Positions 1-8,640 of a stretch of 64,000 bases of DNA are shown piece by piece (positions within the stretch are counted from its first letter, which is position 1; each line of letters starts with the position of its first letter). The stretch is taken from positions 124,001 to 188,000 of the forward strand of contig CAZJDX010000003.1 of the NCBI GenBank assembly GCA_964544885.1, written 5' to 3'. Position numbers and translations under genes: made by a program. The stretch comes from QQVM01 sp964544885 (GTDB lineage Bacteria > Bacteroidota > Bacteroidia > AKYH767-A > 2013-40CM-41-45). The notes below the pieces were generated by a model, which was not told where the DNA came from, did no database searches, and was given only the letters and a program-made list of their open reading frames with translations.

Positions 1-1
1 A

Positions 2-736
2 GATAAAGCACTGATTATCCTTCATGGCCTTTTCGGGATGGGGGATAACTGGACCAGTCTGGCAAAGGCATACGCGGAGGCGGGTTTTACGGTGTATCTG
101 CCGGACCTTCGTAATCACGGGAGGAGTCCGCATGATCCCGTTCACGACTACAAGTCGATGGCCGGTGATATTCTGGAGTTGATGGAATCCGAATCGCTTG
201 AAAAGGCCTTTTTCATCGGCCATAGTATGGGAGGAAAGACGGCCATGTTTTTCGCCTGTATGTATCCCGAAAGAGTGGAGAGAATGGTGGTTGTGGATAT
301 TGCGCCCCGTTATTATCCGCCTCATCATCATGCAGTCCTGGCTGCGATCCATTCGGTAGATACAAGAGATCTTAGTTCAAGAAAAGAAGCCGAATTAAAG
401 CTGAGGGAGGCGCTGCGCGAAGAAAGCACCATTCAGTTTCTACTCAAGAATTTGTATTGGAACGAAAATGAAAAACTTGACTGGAGGTTTAATGTCCGCG
501 GCCTTGAAGAAAACCTGGATAATACCGGAGAAGCCCTCCCCGAATCCTGCAGGATCAATGTGCCGGTACTTTTTATTTCCGGTGAAAGATCCGGCTATAT
601 CCAGGAGAATGACAAGATTGAGATCAGGAAGCAATTTTCCCGTGTCAGTTTTGAAACGGTACCGGATGCGGGTCATTGGGTGCATGCGGAAAACCCCGCA
701 TATTTTTTACATGTCTCACTAAATTTTCTGGAATAA
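2..736 (+). CDS. alpha/beta fold hydrolase, 5'-truncated by window edge
   Basis: Probable serine esterase of the YbfF-like alpha/beta hydrolase group; the natural substrate cannot be told from sequence. The frame is open from base 2, so the true start lies outside the window and only a short N-terminal piece is missing. The visible protein opens with the oxyanion-hole motif HGLFG, followed by a conserved DLRNHGRS stretch. The nucleophile elbow GHSMGG supplies the catalytic serine, and the C-terminal GHWVHAENP carries the catalytic histidine. No signal peptide is visible, but the N-terminus is incomplete. It ends just before a hairpin shared with the convergent DUF5689 gene. The fold assignment is secure, the substrate is unknown. 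Confidence 0.9.
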   Translation, partial: DKALIILHGLFGMGDNWTSLAKAYAEAGFTVYLPDLRNHGRSPHDPVHDYKSMAGDILELMESESLEKAFFIGHSMGGKTAMFFACMYPERVERMVVVDIAPRYYPPHHHAVLAAIHSVDTRDLSSRKEAELKLREALREESTIQFLLKNLYWNENEKLDWRFNVRGLEENLDNTGEALPESCRINVPVLFISGERSGYIQENDKIEIRKQFSRVSFETVPDAGHWVHAENPAYFLHVSLNFLE

Positions 737-764
737 AAAAAGGCCCCGTTCATACGAGGCCTCT
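735..764 (-). terminator. intrinsic terminator of the DUF5689 gene
   Basis: A nine-pair stem with one mismatch (AGGCCCCGT at 741-749 against ACGAGGCCT at 754-762, loop TCAT) is followed on the minus strand by a run of seven T. It lies about 20 bases beyond the stop codon of the minus-strand DUF5689 gene and between two convergent genes. Confidence 0.75.
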
Positions 765-784
765 TGAATCATTTTGCGCAGATC

Positions 785-2203
785 TTATTGAACATCCGAC
801 AGGTTCCTTATCCCGATCTGGTATCCGGGAGGTGTGGTTCCGGTATATTGGGAAACAATTCCTGTCAAACTAACCGGTGTGACCGGAAAGGTTGTACCTG
901 AAAATGTCGCCGCTGATGAAGTGAAAAGTGTAATACTTCCGGTAGCATCCGTGAGTGTTTTGGAGCCAGAATAGGTTGTGCCGGTTCCTGATATGGTGGC
1001 ATTGTCAATTTTCACGAGTGTAGATTCGAAGTTCTCAAAGTCTGCCAGGATCTGAGCAATGGTTACCGTAGCGGGAGTTACTGTACCTGTACCTACCAAT
1101 GTGGCGCTGGTATTAGGTACATTATTTACCTGCAAGAGTCCGTTGAACTCTGAAAGTTCAAAACCGCTTACATTTACTTCGATCTCGTCGCCAAGACTAA
1201 AGACATTGTTTGAAGTAAAGCGGACAAGAATTCCTCCGGTATTATCCTGAATTACAACATTTCGTGCGGTGATGTGCGAAGTGCTGATGTCAGAAGTGAC
1301 GATACCTTTTATCTTTCTGTCAATAGGTGCAGTAGTGGTGGTACCGGTGAATACCATGCGAAGGCTGTCAATTGGCATCAGCGTAGAATTGCCGGTGGAT
1401 CCATTGCATCGTGTCCCGGTCATATTCACCTCTGTTGAATTTCTGAGGATGAGCTCTCCGTCACCGCTGTACATTTTAAACACTGCGATAAGTGAACCTT
1501 TTCCTGTGGGTGTTGTGTCAGAAGCGAATTTTGCATAACCGCTCGTATATAAGATCACTTCATCACCATTACAGTCTTTCACAGTCAGATTCTTATAGGT
1601 GAGTGTGGTGGCATTTGCATAGGTCACGCCTGCATCGGGAAGGTCGAATTCCACGTCATTCAGCTGAATCAGCGTATTGGTTGGGATATTGTTCACATTT
1701 GCCAGGGAGTGCACGGTAGGGGTGACAGTCAGTCCCCACATACCTTTAACAATATATTGTTCATAGAGGGATTGAGGAATACGGGCTATTTCATTTCCGT
1801 CTCTCATGCCGATGGAATAGTTACCATCATCCACACCTATATAAAGTCCTTTACACTTCACAAACACCCTTCTGCCCATTGGGTAATTGGTATTCAGGTT
1901 ACTTACATCAACCTGAATTGAAATTCCGGCGGTGGAATCCTGAATGATCAGTTCCTTATAGAAGCTTCCGCTTTCATCATCGGCGATAATGACTCCGCTG
2001 ATCACTATATCTGTGGTAATGAGACGTGGAATAAATCCGGCTGAATCCTGCAACTGCGCGATGGTATGTGTTGCGACAAGTCCGGCGGGATCCACATTGG
2101 CTGTTACAGGCTCATCATATTCTTTTTTAACGCAGGAAGAAAGGCCTAAGGCGAGAAGGCAGAGGAGCAGGCTTGGTTTGAACAGGTTTTTAATATTTTT
2201 CAT
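785..2203 (-). CDS. DUF5689 domain lipoprotein, OB-fold-like repeats
   Basis: Surface or outer-membrane lipoprotein of about 472 residues with a DUF5689 domain. The start is placed at the ATG at 2203 because an MKNIKNLFK-type signal peptide begins there and ends in a lipobox LSSC. The longer open frame would run into the upstream TonB receptor gene. Residues of roughly 50-220 form the DUF5689 region. Residues of roughly 300-470 hold two further beta-rich units with motifs such as IKGIVTSD, VVIQDNTGGI and GDEIEVNVSG, which resemble the OB-fold modules found with secreted nucleases. No T9SS sorting domain is present. It lies 34 bp downstream of the TonB receptor and ends at a strong terminator, so the two probably form one transcript. 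Binding of nucleic acid or another ligand for the receptor is inference. Confidence 0.8.
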   Translation of the reverse strand: MKNIKNLFKPSLLLCLLALGLSSCVKKEYDEPVTANVDPAGLVATHTIAQLQDSAGFIPRLITTDIVISGVIIADDESGSFYKELIIQDSTAGISIQVDVSNLNTNYPMGRRVFVKCKGLYIGVDDGNYSIGMRDGNEIARIPQSLYEQYIVKGMWGLTVTPTVHSLANVNNIPTNTLIQLNDVEFDLPDAGVTYANATTLTYKNLTVKDCNGDEVILYTSGYAKFASDTTPTGKGSLIAVFKMYSGDGELILRNSTEVNMTGTRCNGSTGNSTLMPIDSLRMVFTGTTTTAPIDRKIKGIVTSDISTSHITARNVVIQDNTGGILVRFTSNNVFSLGDEIEVNVSGFELSEFNGLLQVNNVPNTSATLVGTGTVTPATVTIAQILADFENFESTLVKIDNATISGTGTTYSGSKTLTDATGSITLFTSSAATFSGTTFPVTPVSLTGIVSQYTGTTPPGYQIGIRNLSDVQ

Positions 2204-2237
2204 TGGTATATATGGATAGATTGTTTTTAAAATTTTA

Positions 2238-5027
2238 TCAGTACATGCGGAAAGTAACGCTGGCAAAGAAAGTAGTGCCATAGCTGTAAAAGTATTTGGG
2301 TGCAAAACGGTTTACATCCTTGGTTTCGGTATCGAAACGTAATTGTTCGAAGCCTCCGGTTTTCATGTCTTTATTATTGAGCAGGTTGGTTATACCGAGG
2401 TTGAATACAAGGAATGTGGATTTTTTGAGTGATTTGAATTTGTTATTGAGCCTCCAGGACCAGCCAGCTGCAATATCCATCGTGAATTGCGCATCGGTCT
2501 TTTCCTGTGACAGTATTTCCACCCACTTATCCGAACCGGCTTCTACCAGGTCAAGACCTGAAAAAGTACGGCGGGATGGATTGAAATCAATGTAGAGGTT
2601 GTCGAAATAATTGAAGTTCACATTCACCCACCAGAACTTCTTTGAGCGGTAATTGATTCCGAAAGTATAAGCTGTTTGAGGACCCCCGGCAACGTGAAGG
2701 TTTTCTGAAAAGACAGTTTCATTATCAGCCAGTACGGTGTCTTTATTATCCTGGGTGATGGTGGCCATTTGCCTTGAAGTATACACGTGTTCACCGATGG
2801 CTGCGACAGCGCTGAAGGTAACGCCTTTTCCGGCCTGCAGTTCTCCGGCGATCTCAAGTCCTGCATGACGCTTATCAATACCCTGAGTGGTATAGTTCAC
2901 AAAAGTCCTGAAGTCTCCGTGATAAAAGCTCCTCTGATCTGTCATGTCCATGAACTGAGTATAATAGCCCACCACTTTTCCTTTGGCACGCGGCGCACGC
3001 AGAAGATATCCTCCTTCAACAGAATAGATGGTTTCGCTTTTCAGATCGTTGGCCACATCGGAACGGGTTCTGGTGGAGATGTAAGCATTGTCATAATGCG
3101 GAGCACGGGTAAGGTATGCGGCATTGGCAAAGAAATAATTTCTGCCATTGTATTTGTAGGTGGCGCCACCTTTCAGTGCGTAATTGAAAAAGTTTTCTTT
3201 TTCGGAGTCGCCAAAGGAGTTGTCTGCATATACACCGTTTCTCACATTTCCTGTTCTGTAAAAGCCTGTGTTGGACAATTGCAGGGAGAGGAAATAGTCC
3301 ATTTTGTTGAATTTCCACATACCCTGTCCCCAGGCGGTTACGCGGCTTACGTTCGCTGTATAATCATATCCATATTTATCGCCTTCCCGAAGAATCCGGT
3401 TAGGATTGTTCAGGTCGTTTTGTAAAACGTCCGGGTTATTTACGTTGGACAAGTCGGCATACTGAGTGATGTCAACGAAAAAGTCCGCTCCCATCAGGTC
3501 AGATACTTCCTTGTAAAAGTCAGCCTTCAGAGTCTGATAGCCGGCGCCTCCTTGGAAACTCAGCTGGTCATTAATAGTTGTGTTGTAGATCGTGTTAAAA
3601 TTAATCCGCGTGTTATCGATCACCCTGTCGGAGACGATATACTTCGCCCACTTTCCGGTGGTTCCGTTAAACGTGGTGTCGTGCAGACGGTTCGCTTCAT
3701 ACAGTTTGTCCCATTGTATCTGGCGCAGGGCCTCATTGTTTCTGAGTGCAGCATCAACGGCAGACCTCAGTTCTGCAAAGGCTTCCGGATTTTCTCCATA
3801 GTAAGGATCGAAGCTGGGCAGGCGGCGGTAATAATCCGGACGCGGATCTTCAGCATTGTACCAGTCAAGGCCTGAGATACTGTATTTACCTGTCTGGAAT
3901 GATACAGCAGTTTCAAGAGAAGATTTTTCAGAAATTTTCCAGTCGTGATTCAGGACACCGAGCGGTTGATGACCATGTCCTACAGAAGCGTTTCTCTTTT
4001 CGCCATTCTGAAAACCCCAGTATGGATTATAATAATTCGTGCCGGCAATATCCATGATCTCCTGTACGGCAGGACCGGAGCGGCCGTTTTTCGTATTGGC
4101 GCCGTAGACAGTGAGAGCCATAGAATGCTTGTTATTAATGATCTTTTCCACGGCGGCGAAATAAGAGTGGCCGTCATAGAAAGTACCTTCCGCATAGCCT
4201 TCATCCGCCCATCTCCTTGAATAAGAAAATGCGTAAGCCCATCCTGTAGATGTGAGACCTGATCCGTAGCTTAGCATGACACGGTTGTCATAAGTTCTGT
4301 TTCCCCGTGCATAGGAAACCTGGAACTGTTTCCGTTGACGGGATGCGCGGCTGTCAATGCTGTTCGCTCCACCCAACACACCGAATGAATAATCAGCAGG
4401 GGCAAGGCCATTGGAATATTCGCGGACTCTGACCGCGTCATTCAGTCCGCTGAAAGATGAATAGAGGTTTCTTCCATTGGCGAGATCATTTATAGGAATT
4501 CCATTGAGGAGCGTAATAAAATTATCGTCTTCATATCCGCGAATGCGGAAACGGGCGGCGGAGAAAGTAAAGGATGTGGCAGCAATGAAAGGGTCCCGTG
4601 AAGCGGCCAGGACGCTGGCAACGCTTCCGCCGGCTTCTCCCTCTCTCATTTCATCATCAGAAAGGGTAACGGTTGGGATATTGTCTATACTTGTTTTTGA
4701 AAGTTCAGCGTTCTTGTCATTAACCGGAACGGCGATGAGCATGTCAGAAGAATTGAAATCCACCGTCTGATTATGTTGCAGGATCCTGTCACCCGTCACT
4801 TCAATCTCCGTTTTCCCGAATGGGACGGCGGGGATGTTGAAGGACCCTGTTGAATCAGTAAGAGCAGACTGACCGCCTGGTTTTACAGTAACCTTTGCGC
4901 CCTGGACAGGCATGTTCTGATCATCCTTCACGACACCCTTCAGGTTACCGGATTGTGCCAGGCACATCAACGGGAAAAAAGCCGTAAGAAGTAATAGTAG
5001 TTTTTTTGGAATTCGGTTAAACATCAT
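2238..5027 (-). CDS. TonB-dependent outer-membrane receptor with carboxypeptidase-regulatory-like domain
   Basis: Outer-membrane active transporter of 929 residues, a normal size for Bacteroidota receptors. The signal peptide ends near MCLAQS. Residues 27-100 are a carboxypeptidase-D regulatory-like beta-sandwich (GNLKGVVKDD, PVQGAKVTV). A plug domain follows at about 115-240 with the typical FRIRGYEDDNFITLLNGI segment. The rest is a 22-strand-type barrel ending in an aromatic residue. The gene precedes the DUF5689 lipoprotein on the same strand and diverges from a secreted endonuclease/phosphatase-fold gene, a grouping that suggests uptake of products released from nucleic acids or phosphoesters. 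The ligand is inferred from context only; a siderophore or other substrate is not excluded. Confidence 0.9.
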   Translation of the reverse strand: MMFNRIPKKLLLLLTAFFPLMCLAQSGNLKGVVKDDQNMPVQGAKVTVKPGGQSALTDSTGSFNIPAVPFGKTEIEVTGDRILQHNQTVDFNSSDMLIAVPVNDKNAELSKTSIDNIPTVTLSDDEMREGEAGGSVASVLAASRDPFIAATSFTFSAARFRIRGYEDDNFITLLNGIPINDLANGRNLYSSFSGLNDAVRVREYSNGLAPADYSFGVLGGANSIDSRASRQRKQFQVSYARGNRTYDNRVMLSYGSGLTSTGWAYAFSYSRRWADEGYAEGTFYDGHSYFAAVEKIINNKHSMALTVYGANTKNGRSGPAVQEIMDIAGTNYYNPYWGFQNGEKRNASVGHGHQPLGVLNHDWKISEKSSLETAVSFQTGKYSISGLDWYNAEDPRPDYYRRLPSFDPYYGENPEAFAELRSAVDAALRNNEALRQIQWDKLYEANRLHDTTFNGTTGKWAKYIVSDRVIDNTRINFNTIYNTTINDQLSFQGGAGYQTLKADFYKEVSDLMGADFFVDITQYADLSNVNNPDVLQNDLNNPNRILREGDKYGYDYTANVSRVTAWGQGMWKFNKMDYFLSLQLSNTGFYRTGNVRNGVYADNSFGDSEKENFFNYALKGGATYKYNGRNYFFANAAYLTRAPHYDNAYISTRTRSDVANDLKSETIYSVEGGYLLRAPRAKGKVVGYYTQFMDMTDQRSFYHGDFRTFVNYTTQGIDKRHAGLEIAGELQAGKGVTFSAVAAIGEHVYTSRQMATITQDNKDTVLADNETVFSENLHVAGGPQTAYTFGINYRSKKFWWVNVNFNYFDNLYIDFNPSRRTFSGLDLVEAGSDKWVEILSQEKTDAQFTMDIAAGWSWRLNNKFKSLKKSTFLVFNLGITNLLNNKDMKTGGFEQLRFDTETKDVNRFAPKYFYSYGTTFFASVTFRMY

Positions 5028-5365
5028 ATAATCGGTTTCTGAAATTAAATTTAGGGGGTGACAAAGCTAAACAAATATCGATATTTTCAAAGTATGCGCT
5101 TATTATTTCACTGTTATTTTACTGATTTGATTGATTTTCCCGGTTTAGTGCAAGCCGCAGGTATTGCCCGGCTTGTCGCATCGGACGCTTAACCGGAATA
5201 CGGCAAAGGCAGTTCCTGAGAGTAAGCAGTTAGGAACAGATGCAATTGATGATTGATATTGGGATTGCGGATCTGTGTATTCTTTTCTGATTTAACGCTG
5301 TTGTTCATCCCTTTCAGCATAAGTTAGGATTATTTGTATGTTTGTTCTCCTTAAAATTAATTTGA
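5028..5365. other. 338-bp divergent intergenic region
   Basis: AT-rich spacer between the divergent TonB receptor and endonuclease genes. Besides the minus-strand promoter it contains a plus-strand -7-like box TATGTTTG at 5337-5344, 22 bases before the endonuclease start, without a convincing -33 partner. No ORF, RNA gene or long repeat is seen. Confidence 0.5.
5062..5090 (-). promoter_or_regulatory. Bacteroidota-type promoter of the TonB receptor
   Basis: On the minus strand a TTG (5090-5088) is followed after 18 bases by TAGCTTTG (5069-5062), matching the -33/-7 pattern TTG-N-TAnnTTTG. The start codon is 35 bases downstream. Confidence 0.6.
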
Positions 5366-6409
5366 ATGAGCCGTATCATCCTGTCAATTTGTGTTTTTCT
5401 GTCCTTTCAGGTCCAGTCCTTTGCCCAGTCTGCAAGTTATAAAGTCGCCATCATCGGTTTTTACAATCTCGAAAATCTGTTTGATACACTCGATGATCCC
5501 CTGAAGGATGATTCGGAATTTCTTCCGACAGGAAAGAAGAATTACACCGGGGAGGTCTATCTGGACAAATTGCAGAGACTTTCGGAGGTGATCTCACAGA
5601 TTGGTACCGATAAATCACCTGATGGTGTGGCGATTCTTGGAGTTTCGGAAATTGAAAATGCAAATGTACTTGCCGATCTTTCCGCTACGGAGAAATTAAA
5701 AAACCGGAATTACAAAGTTGTTCATTTTCACTCTCCGGATGCCAGAGGTGTTGATGTAGGACTGATGTATAACCCTAAATATTTTACGCCAACCTATAGT
5801 GAATCCTTATTTGTACCTCTCTTCGATGCCGACAGCACCCCACGCAAAACAAGGGATGTGCTGTATGTTGCAGGGATGATGGATGGGGAACTGATACATC
5901 TCTTCGTGAATCACTGGCCCAGCCGTCGTGGGGGTGAAGAAGTCAGCGCTCCCGGGCGTGCAAAAGCGGCAAGTGTGTGCAAGCAAAAAATCGACTCGAT
6001 TACAAGCCTGAATCCTGATGCAAAAATCGTCCTGATGGGTGACCTGAACGATGATCCGGTGAGCCCTTCCGTTGCGGTGGTCTTAGGTTCTAAAGGCGAT
6101 AAAGACAAAGTGAGGAGAGGGGAATTGTATAATCCCTGGGTAACTCCTTATAAGGAAGGAACCGGAACATTGGCTTATAATGACAGCTGGAATCTCTTCG
6201 ATCAGATCATCATTTCTTCGGGCTTTCTGGATAAGTCTCAAAAGGGATATTTTTATGCGAGCTGGAACATTTTCAAGAAGCCATGGATGATGCAGACCTC
6301 GGGAAGATATAAGGGTTATCCTAAACGCACATACGATTTTGATAATTATATGTCAGGATACAGTGATCACTTTCCGACTTACCTTGTCTTTTATTCGCGA
6401 ATTAATTGA
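5366..6409 (+). CDS. secreted endonuclease/exonuclease/phosphatase family protein
   Basis: Metal-dependent phosphodiesterase of the DNase I-like (EEP) superfamily, 347 residues, with a signal peptide (ending near QSFAQS), so it acts in the periplasm or outside the cell. Family motifs are present in order: GFYNLENLFDT near the N-terminus, the metal-binding glutamate in GVSEIEN, the NHWPSRRGG histidine segment, MGDLNDDP with the catalytic Asp/Asn pair, and the C-terminal YSDHFP with the catalytic Asp-His. All expected active-site residues are therefore visible. It diverges from the TonB receptor/DUF5689 genes. Whether it cuts DNA, RNA or small phosphoesters cannot be read from sequence. Confidence 0.88.
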   Translation: MSRIILSICVFLSFQVQSFAQSASYKVAIIGFYNLENLFDTLDDPLKDDSEFLPTGKKNYTGEVYLDKLQRLSEVISQIGTDKSPDGVAILGVSEIENANVLADLSATEKLKNRNYKVVHFHSPDARGVDVGLMYNPKYFTPTYSESLFVPLFDADSTPRKTRDVLYVAGMMDGELIHLFVNHWPSRRGGEEVSAPGRAKAASVCKQKIDSITSLNPDAKIVLMGDLNDDPVSPSVAVVLGSKGDKDKVRRGELYNPWVTPYKEGTGTLAYNDSWNLFDQIIISSGFLDKSQKGYFYASWNIFKKPWMMQTSGRYKGYPKRTYDFDNYMSGYSDHFPTYLVFYSRIN

Positions 6410-6628
6410 GATCAAACGCTGATTATCGCTTTCACCGCCATCAGGGTCAGAATGATTTTTTTACGCAAGGCATCCAATGCTTTTGTCCGACATTTAACAA
6501 TAACATTCCATGAATCTTAGGAGATTAATGCTTGATTCATTGATGGCAAATCGTCAGGCAGGTCAAGATTCTGGAAAGAATGAATAATCCTGCCATTTTA
6601 TTAATTTCGCATTCCAAATTCAGAAGCA

Positions 6629-7603
6629 ATGAGCAGAGGACCCATTTCAAATTTCATGGAGAAAAATTATCTCCATTTCAATGCCGCAGCCATGATGGAT
6701 GCTGCAAAAGCATATGAGGTGCACCTGCTGGAGAATGGCAAAATGATGGTGACTCTGGCCGGAGCGATGAGTACGGCGGAGCTTGGCATTTCACTTGCCG
6801 AGATGATCAGACAGGACAAAGTGCATATTATTTCCTGTACCGGAGCAAACCTCGAGGAGGATATCATGAATCTGGTTGCGCATAAACACTATAAAAGAGT
6901 GCCTAATTACCGCGACCTGAGTCCGCAGGAGGAATGGGAGCTGTTGGAGAATCATTATAACCGCGTGACAGACACCTGCATTCCTGAAGAAGAGGCATTT
7001 CGCAGACTTCAAAAGCATATTCACAAAATATGGAAGGATGCTGATACAAAGGGTGAGAGATACTTTCCACATGAGTACATGTATAAAATACTTTTGAGCG
7101 GTGAACTGCAACAGTATTATGAAATCGATCCCAGGAACTCATGGATGCTGGCTGCCGCGCAGAAGAACCTGCCAATCGTTGTTCCAGGTTGGGAGGATTC
7201 TACCATGGGAAATATATTCGCATCCTATGTGATCAAAAAGGAAATCAAGGCTTCAACCATGAAGAGCGGAATTGAGTATATGGTCTGGCTGAGCGACTGG
7301 TACCGAAAAAACAGCGGAGGAAAAGGTGTTGGATTTTTCCAGATAGGAGGAGGCATTGCCGGTGATTTTCCGATCTGTGTTGTTCCGATGATGTACCAGG
7401 ACCTGGAGTGGCATGATGTGCCTTTCTGGTCTTATTTTTGTCAGATCAGTGACTCAACAACCAGTTATGGCTCCTATTCGGGTGCAGTGCCCAATGAGAA
7501 AATAACCTGGGGAAAGCTTGACATCAAGACACCGAAATTTATTATAGAGAGTGACGCTTCAATAGTTGCTCCATTGATGTTCGCATGGTTACTGAAACAG
7601 TAG
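6629..7603 (+). CDS. deoxyhypusine synthase family protein
   Basis: Homologue of deoxyhypusine/homospermidine synthase, 324 residues, cytoplasmic. Eukaryotic and archaeal enzymes transfer the aminobutyl group of spermidine to a lysine of eIF5A using NAD. Bacteria lack eIF5A hypusination, so the acceptor here is unknown and could be a polyamine, as in homospermidine synthesis. Conserved segments include VTLAGAMSTAELG, SCTGANLEEDI, VPGWEDSTMGN, the FQIGGGIAGDF NAD-site region, SYSGAVPNEKITWGKL and ESDASIVAPL. Lys296 in TWGKL lines up with the intermediate-forming Lys329 of human DHS, so catalysis is plausible. The gene stands alone, with no polyamine gene beside it. Confidence 0.85.
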   Translation: MSRGPISNFMEKNYLHFNAAAMMDAAKAYEVHLLENGKMMVTLAGAMSTAELGISLAEMIRQDKVHIISCTGANLEEDIMNLVAHKHYKRVPNYRDLSPQEEWELLENHYNRVTDTCIPEEEAFRRLQKHIHKIWKDADTKGERYFPHEYMYKILLSGELQQYYEIDPRNSWMLAAAQKNLPIVVPGWEDSTMGNIFASYVIKKEIKASTMKSGIEYMVWLSDWYRKNSGGKGVGFFQIGGGIAGDFPICVVPMMYQDLEWHDVPFWSYFCQISDSTTSYGSYSGAVPNEKITWGKLDIKTPKFIIESDASIVAPLMFAWLLKQ

Positions 7604-7645
7604 GATGTACAGAAGCTGAAACCAATATAGTTCTGCAGAAGCAGA

Positions 7646-8545
7646 TCAGCTACTCAGCCATCGCATCAGCTTTCGAAGCAGTCTGATATTGTATTTTGCT
7701 GCCTTCGAATTCATTCCAACTTTATTACCCCCGGATAGCTGGGCGGTAAACATGGCAGCTTCCCCCGATAAGATCACTTTTCCTTTCCCGTATTCAAGCG
7801 CGGCCAACTGGAAATAATCTTCACTGCTTTCTTCTTTCGTATCCTCATTGAACTGCCAGGCTTGCTCGGGAGAGAGTATCCTGTAATCATTCAGTTTCAG
7901 GACGGGGATTGCTGTTGAGGGAATTTTAAAGGCGCTTCCCGTAAAACTCACAATGCTGTCCAGTGCGCCGGGTATGTATTTATCACCGGTCAATTCATTG
8001 TCGAGTAAGCTTGTTTCTGATCTGGTGAAAAATTCAAGGGGCCTCTTTCTGGAATCCATCGCGAAGCAATTGCACAGTTCAGAGCCGAAGGCCGAGGCGA
8101 GTTCCCCGGCCGCACCGCCAAAGGGCATATGGTCTGCTATAAGAAAAAGTCTTCCTCCTTTCACAACCCACTCCTTAACTGCTGGAACTTCCGAAGAATC
8201 AAAAGCGGAAAGAACAGGATTGTTCCAGCTGTGCAGATTATTTTGGTGGATCGCATTGGATATGACGAGAATTTTAATCCCTGTCAGACTTTCCGGTGTA
8301 AAGCGGTTTTTATTTACAGCGATCCTGTATCCATCTGAGCGCAGGCTTTTCGCGAAGGGAAGATATCTTTCACCTGCAGTATGGTAATTGTTGTGCGCTT
8401 CGTCAATATGTATTACGGGTCCGGTAGCATGGGGAAAGACAGGATCTGTTATGTCCGGATTAAAGAGCGAGTCCGGAACAGCCTGTGAGAGACAGCCTGT
8501 GACTGGCAACAGAAGCAAATGAAGGATAATAATGATCCGGTACAT
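7646..8545 (-). CDS. DUF4350-like putative lipoprotein
   Basis: Exported protein of 299 residues with a short signal peptide and possible lipobox (PVTGC). The body looks like a class I glutamine-amidotransferase-like Rossmann fold of the DUF4350 type: IHIDEAHNNYHT near residue 45, KILVISNAIH, GGRLFLIADHMPFGGAAG in the middle, and GKVILSGEAAMF near the C-terminus. The catalytic Cys of true amidotransferases is not apparent, so a binding or structural role at the envelope is more likely than an enzyme. It is convergent with the deoxyhypusine-synthase-like gene (42 bp gap). Function unknown. Confidence 0.7.
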   Translation of the reverse strand: MYRIIIILHLLLLPVTGCLSQAVPDSLFNPDITDPVFPHATGPVIHIDEAHNNYHTAGERYLPFAKSLRSDGYRIAVNKNRFTPESLTGIKILVISNAIHQNNLHSWNNPVLSAFDSSEVPAVKEWVVKGGRLFLIADHMPFGGAAGELASAFGSELCNCFAMDSRKRPLEFFTRSETSLLDNELTGDKYIPGALDSIVSFTGSAFKIPSTAIPVLKLNDYRILSPEQAWQFNEDTKEESSEDYFQLAALEYGKGKVILSGEAAMFTAQLSGGNKVGMNSKAAKYNIRLLRKLMRWLSS

Positions 8546-8580
8546 GTTAAATTTTCAGAGATCTCTTTTCAAATTTAAAA

Positions 8581-8620
8581 TAAAAAACCGGATCAATCCA
8601 TCAAGGATCTGATCCGGTCT
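8581..8620 (-). terminator. intrinsic terminator of T9SS cargo gene
   Basis: Perfect nine-pair stem (ACCGGATCA at 8587-8595 with TGATCCGGT at 8610-8618), followed on the minus strand by TTTTTTATTTT. It sits about 20 bases beyond the stop codon of the minus-strand T9SS cargo gene ending at 8641. Confidence 0.8.
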
Positions 8621-8640
8621 TCCATTAAATTAATTATTTC

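Noticed and set aside
2204..2305. N-terminal extension of the DUF5689 protein
   Set aside because: It overlaps the upstream TonB receptor gene, and a full signal peptide with lipobox begins at the ATG at 2203.
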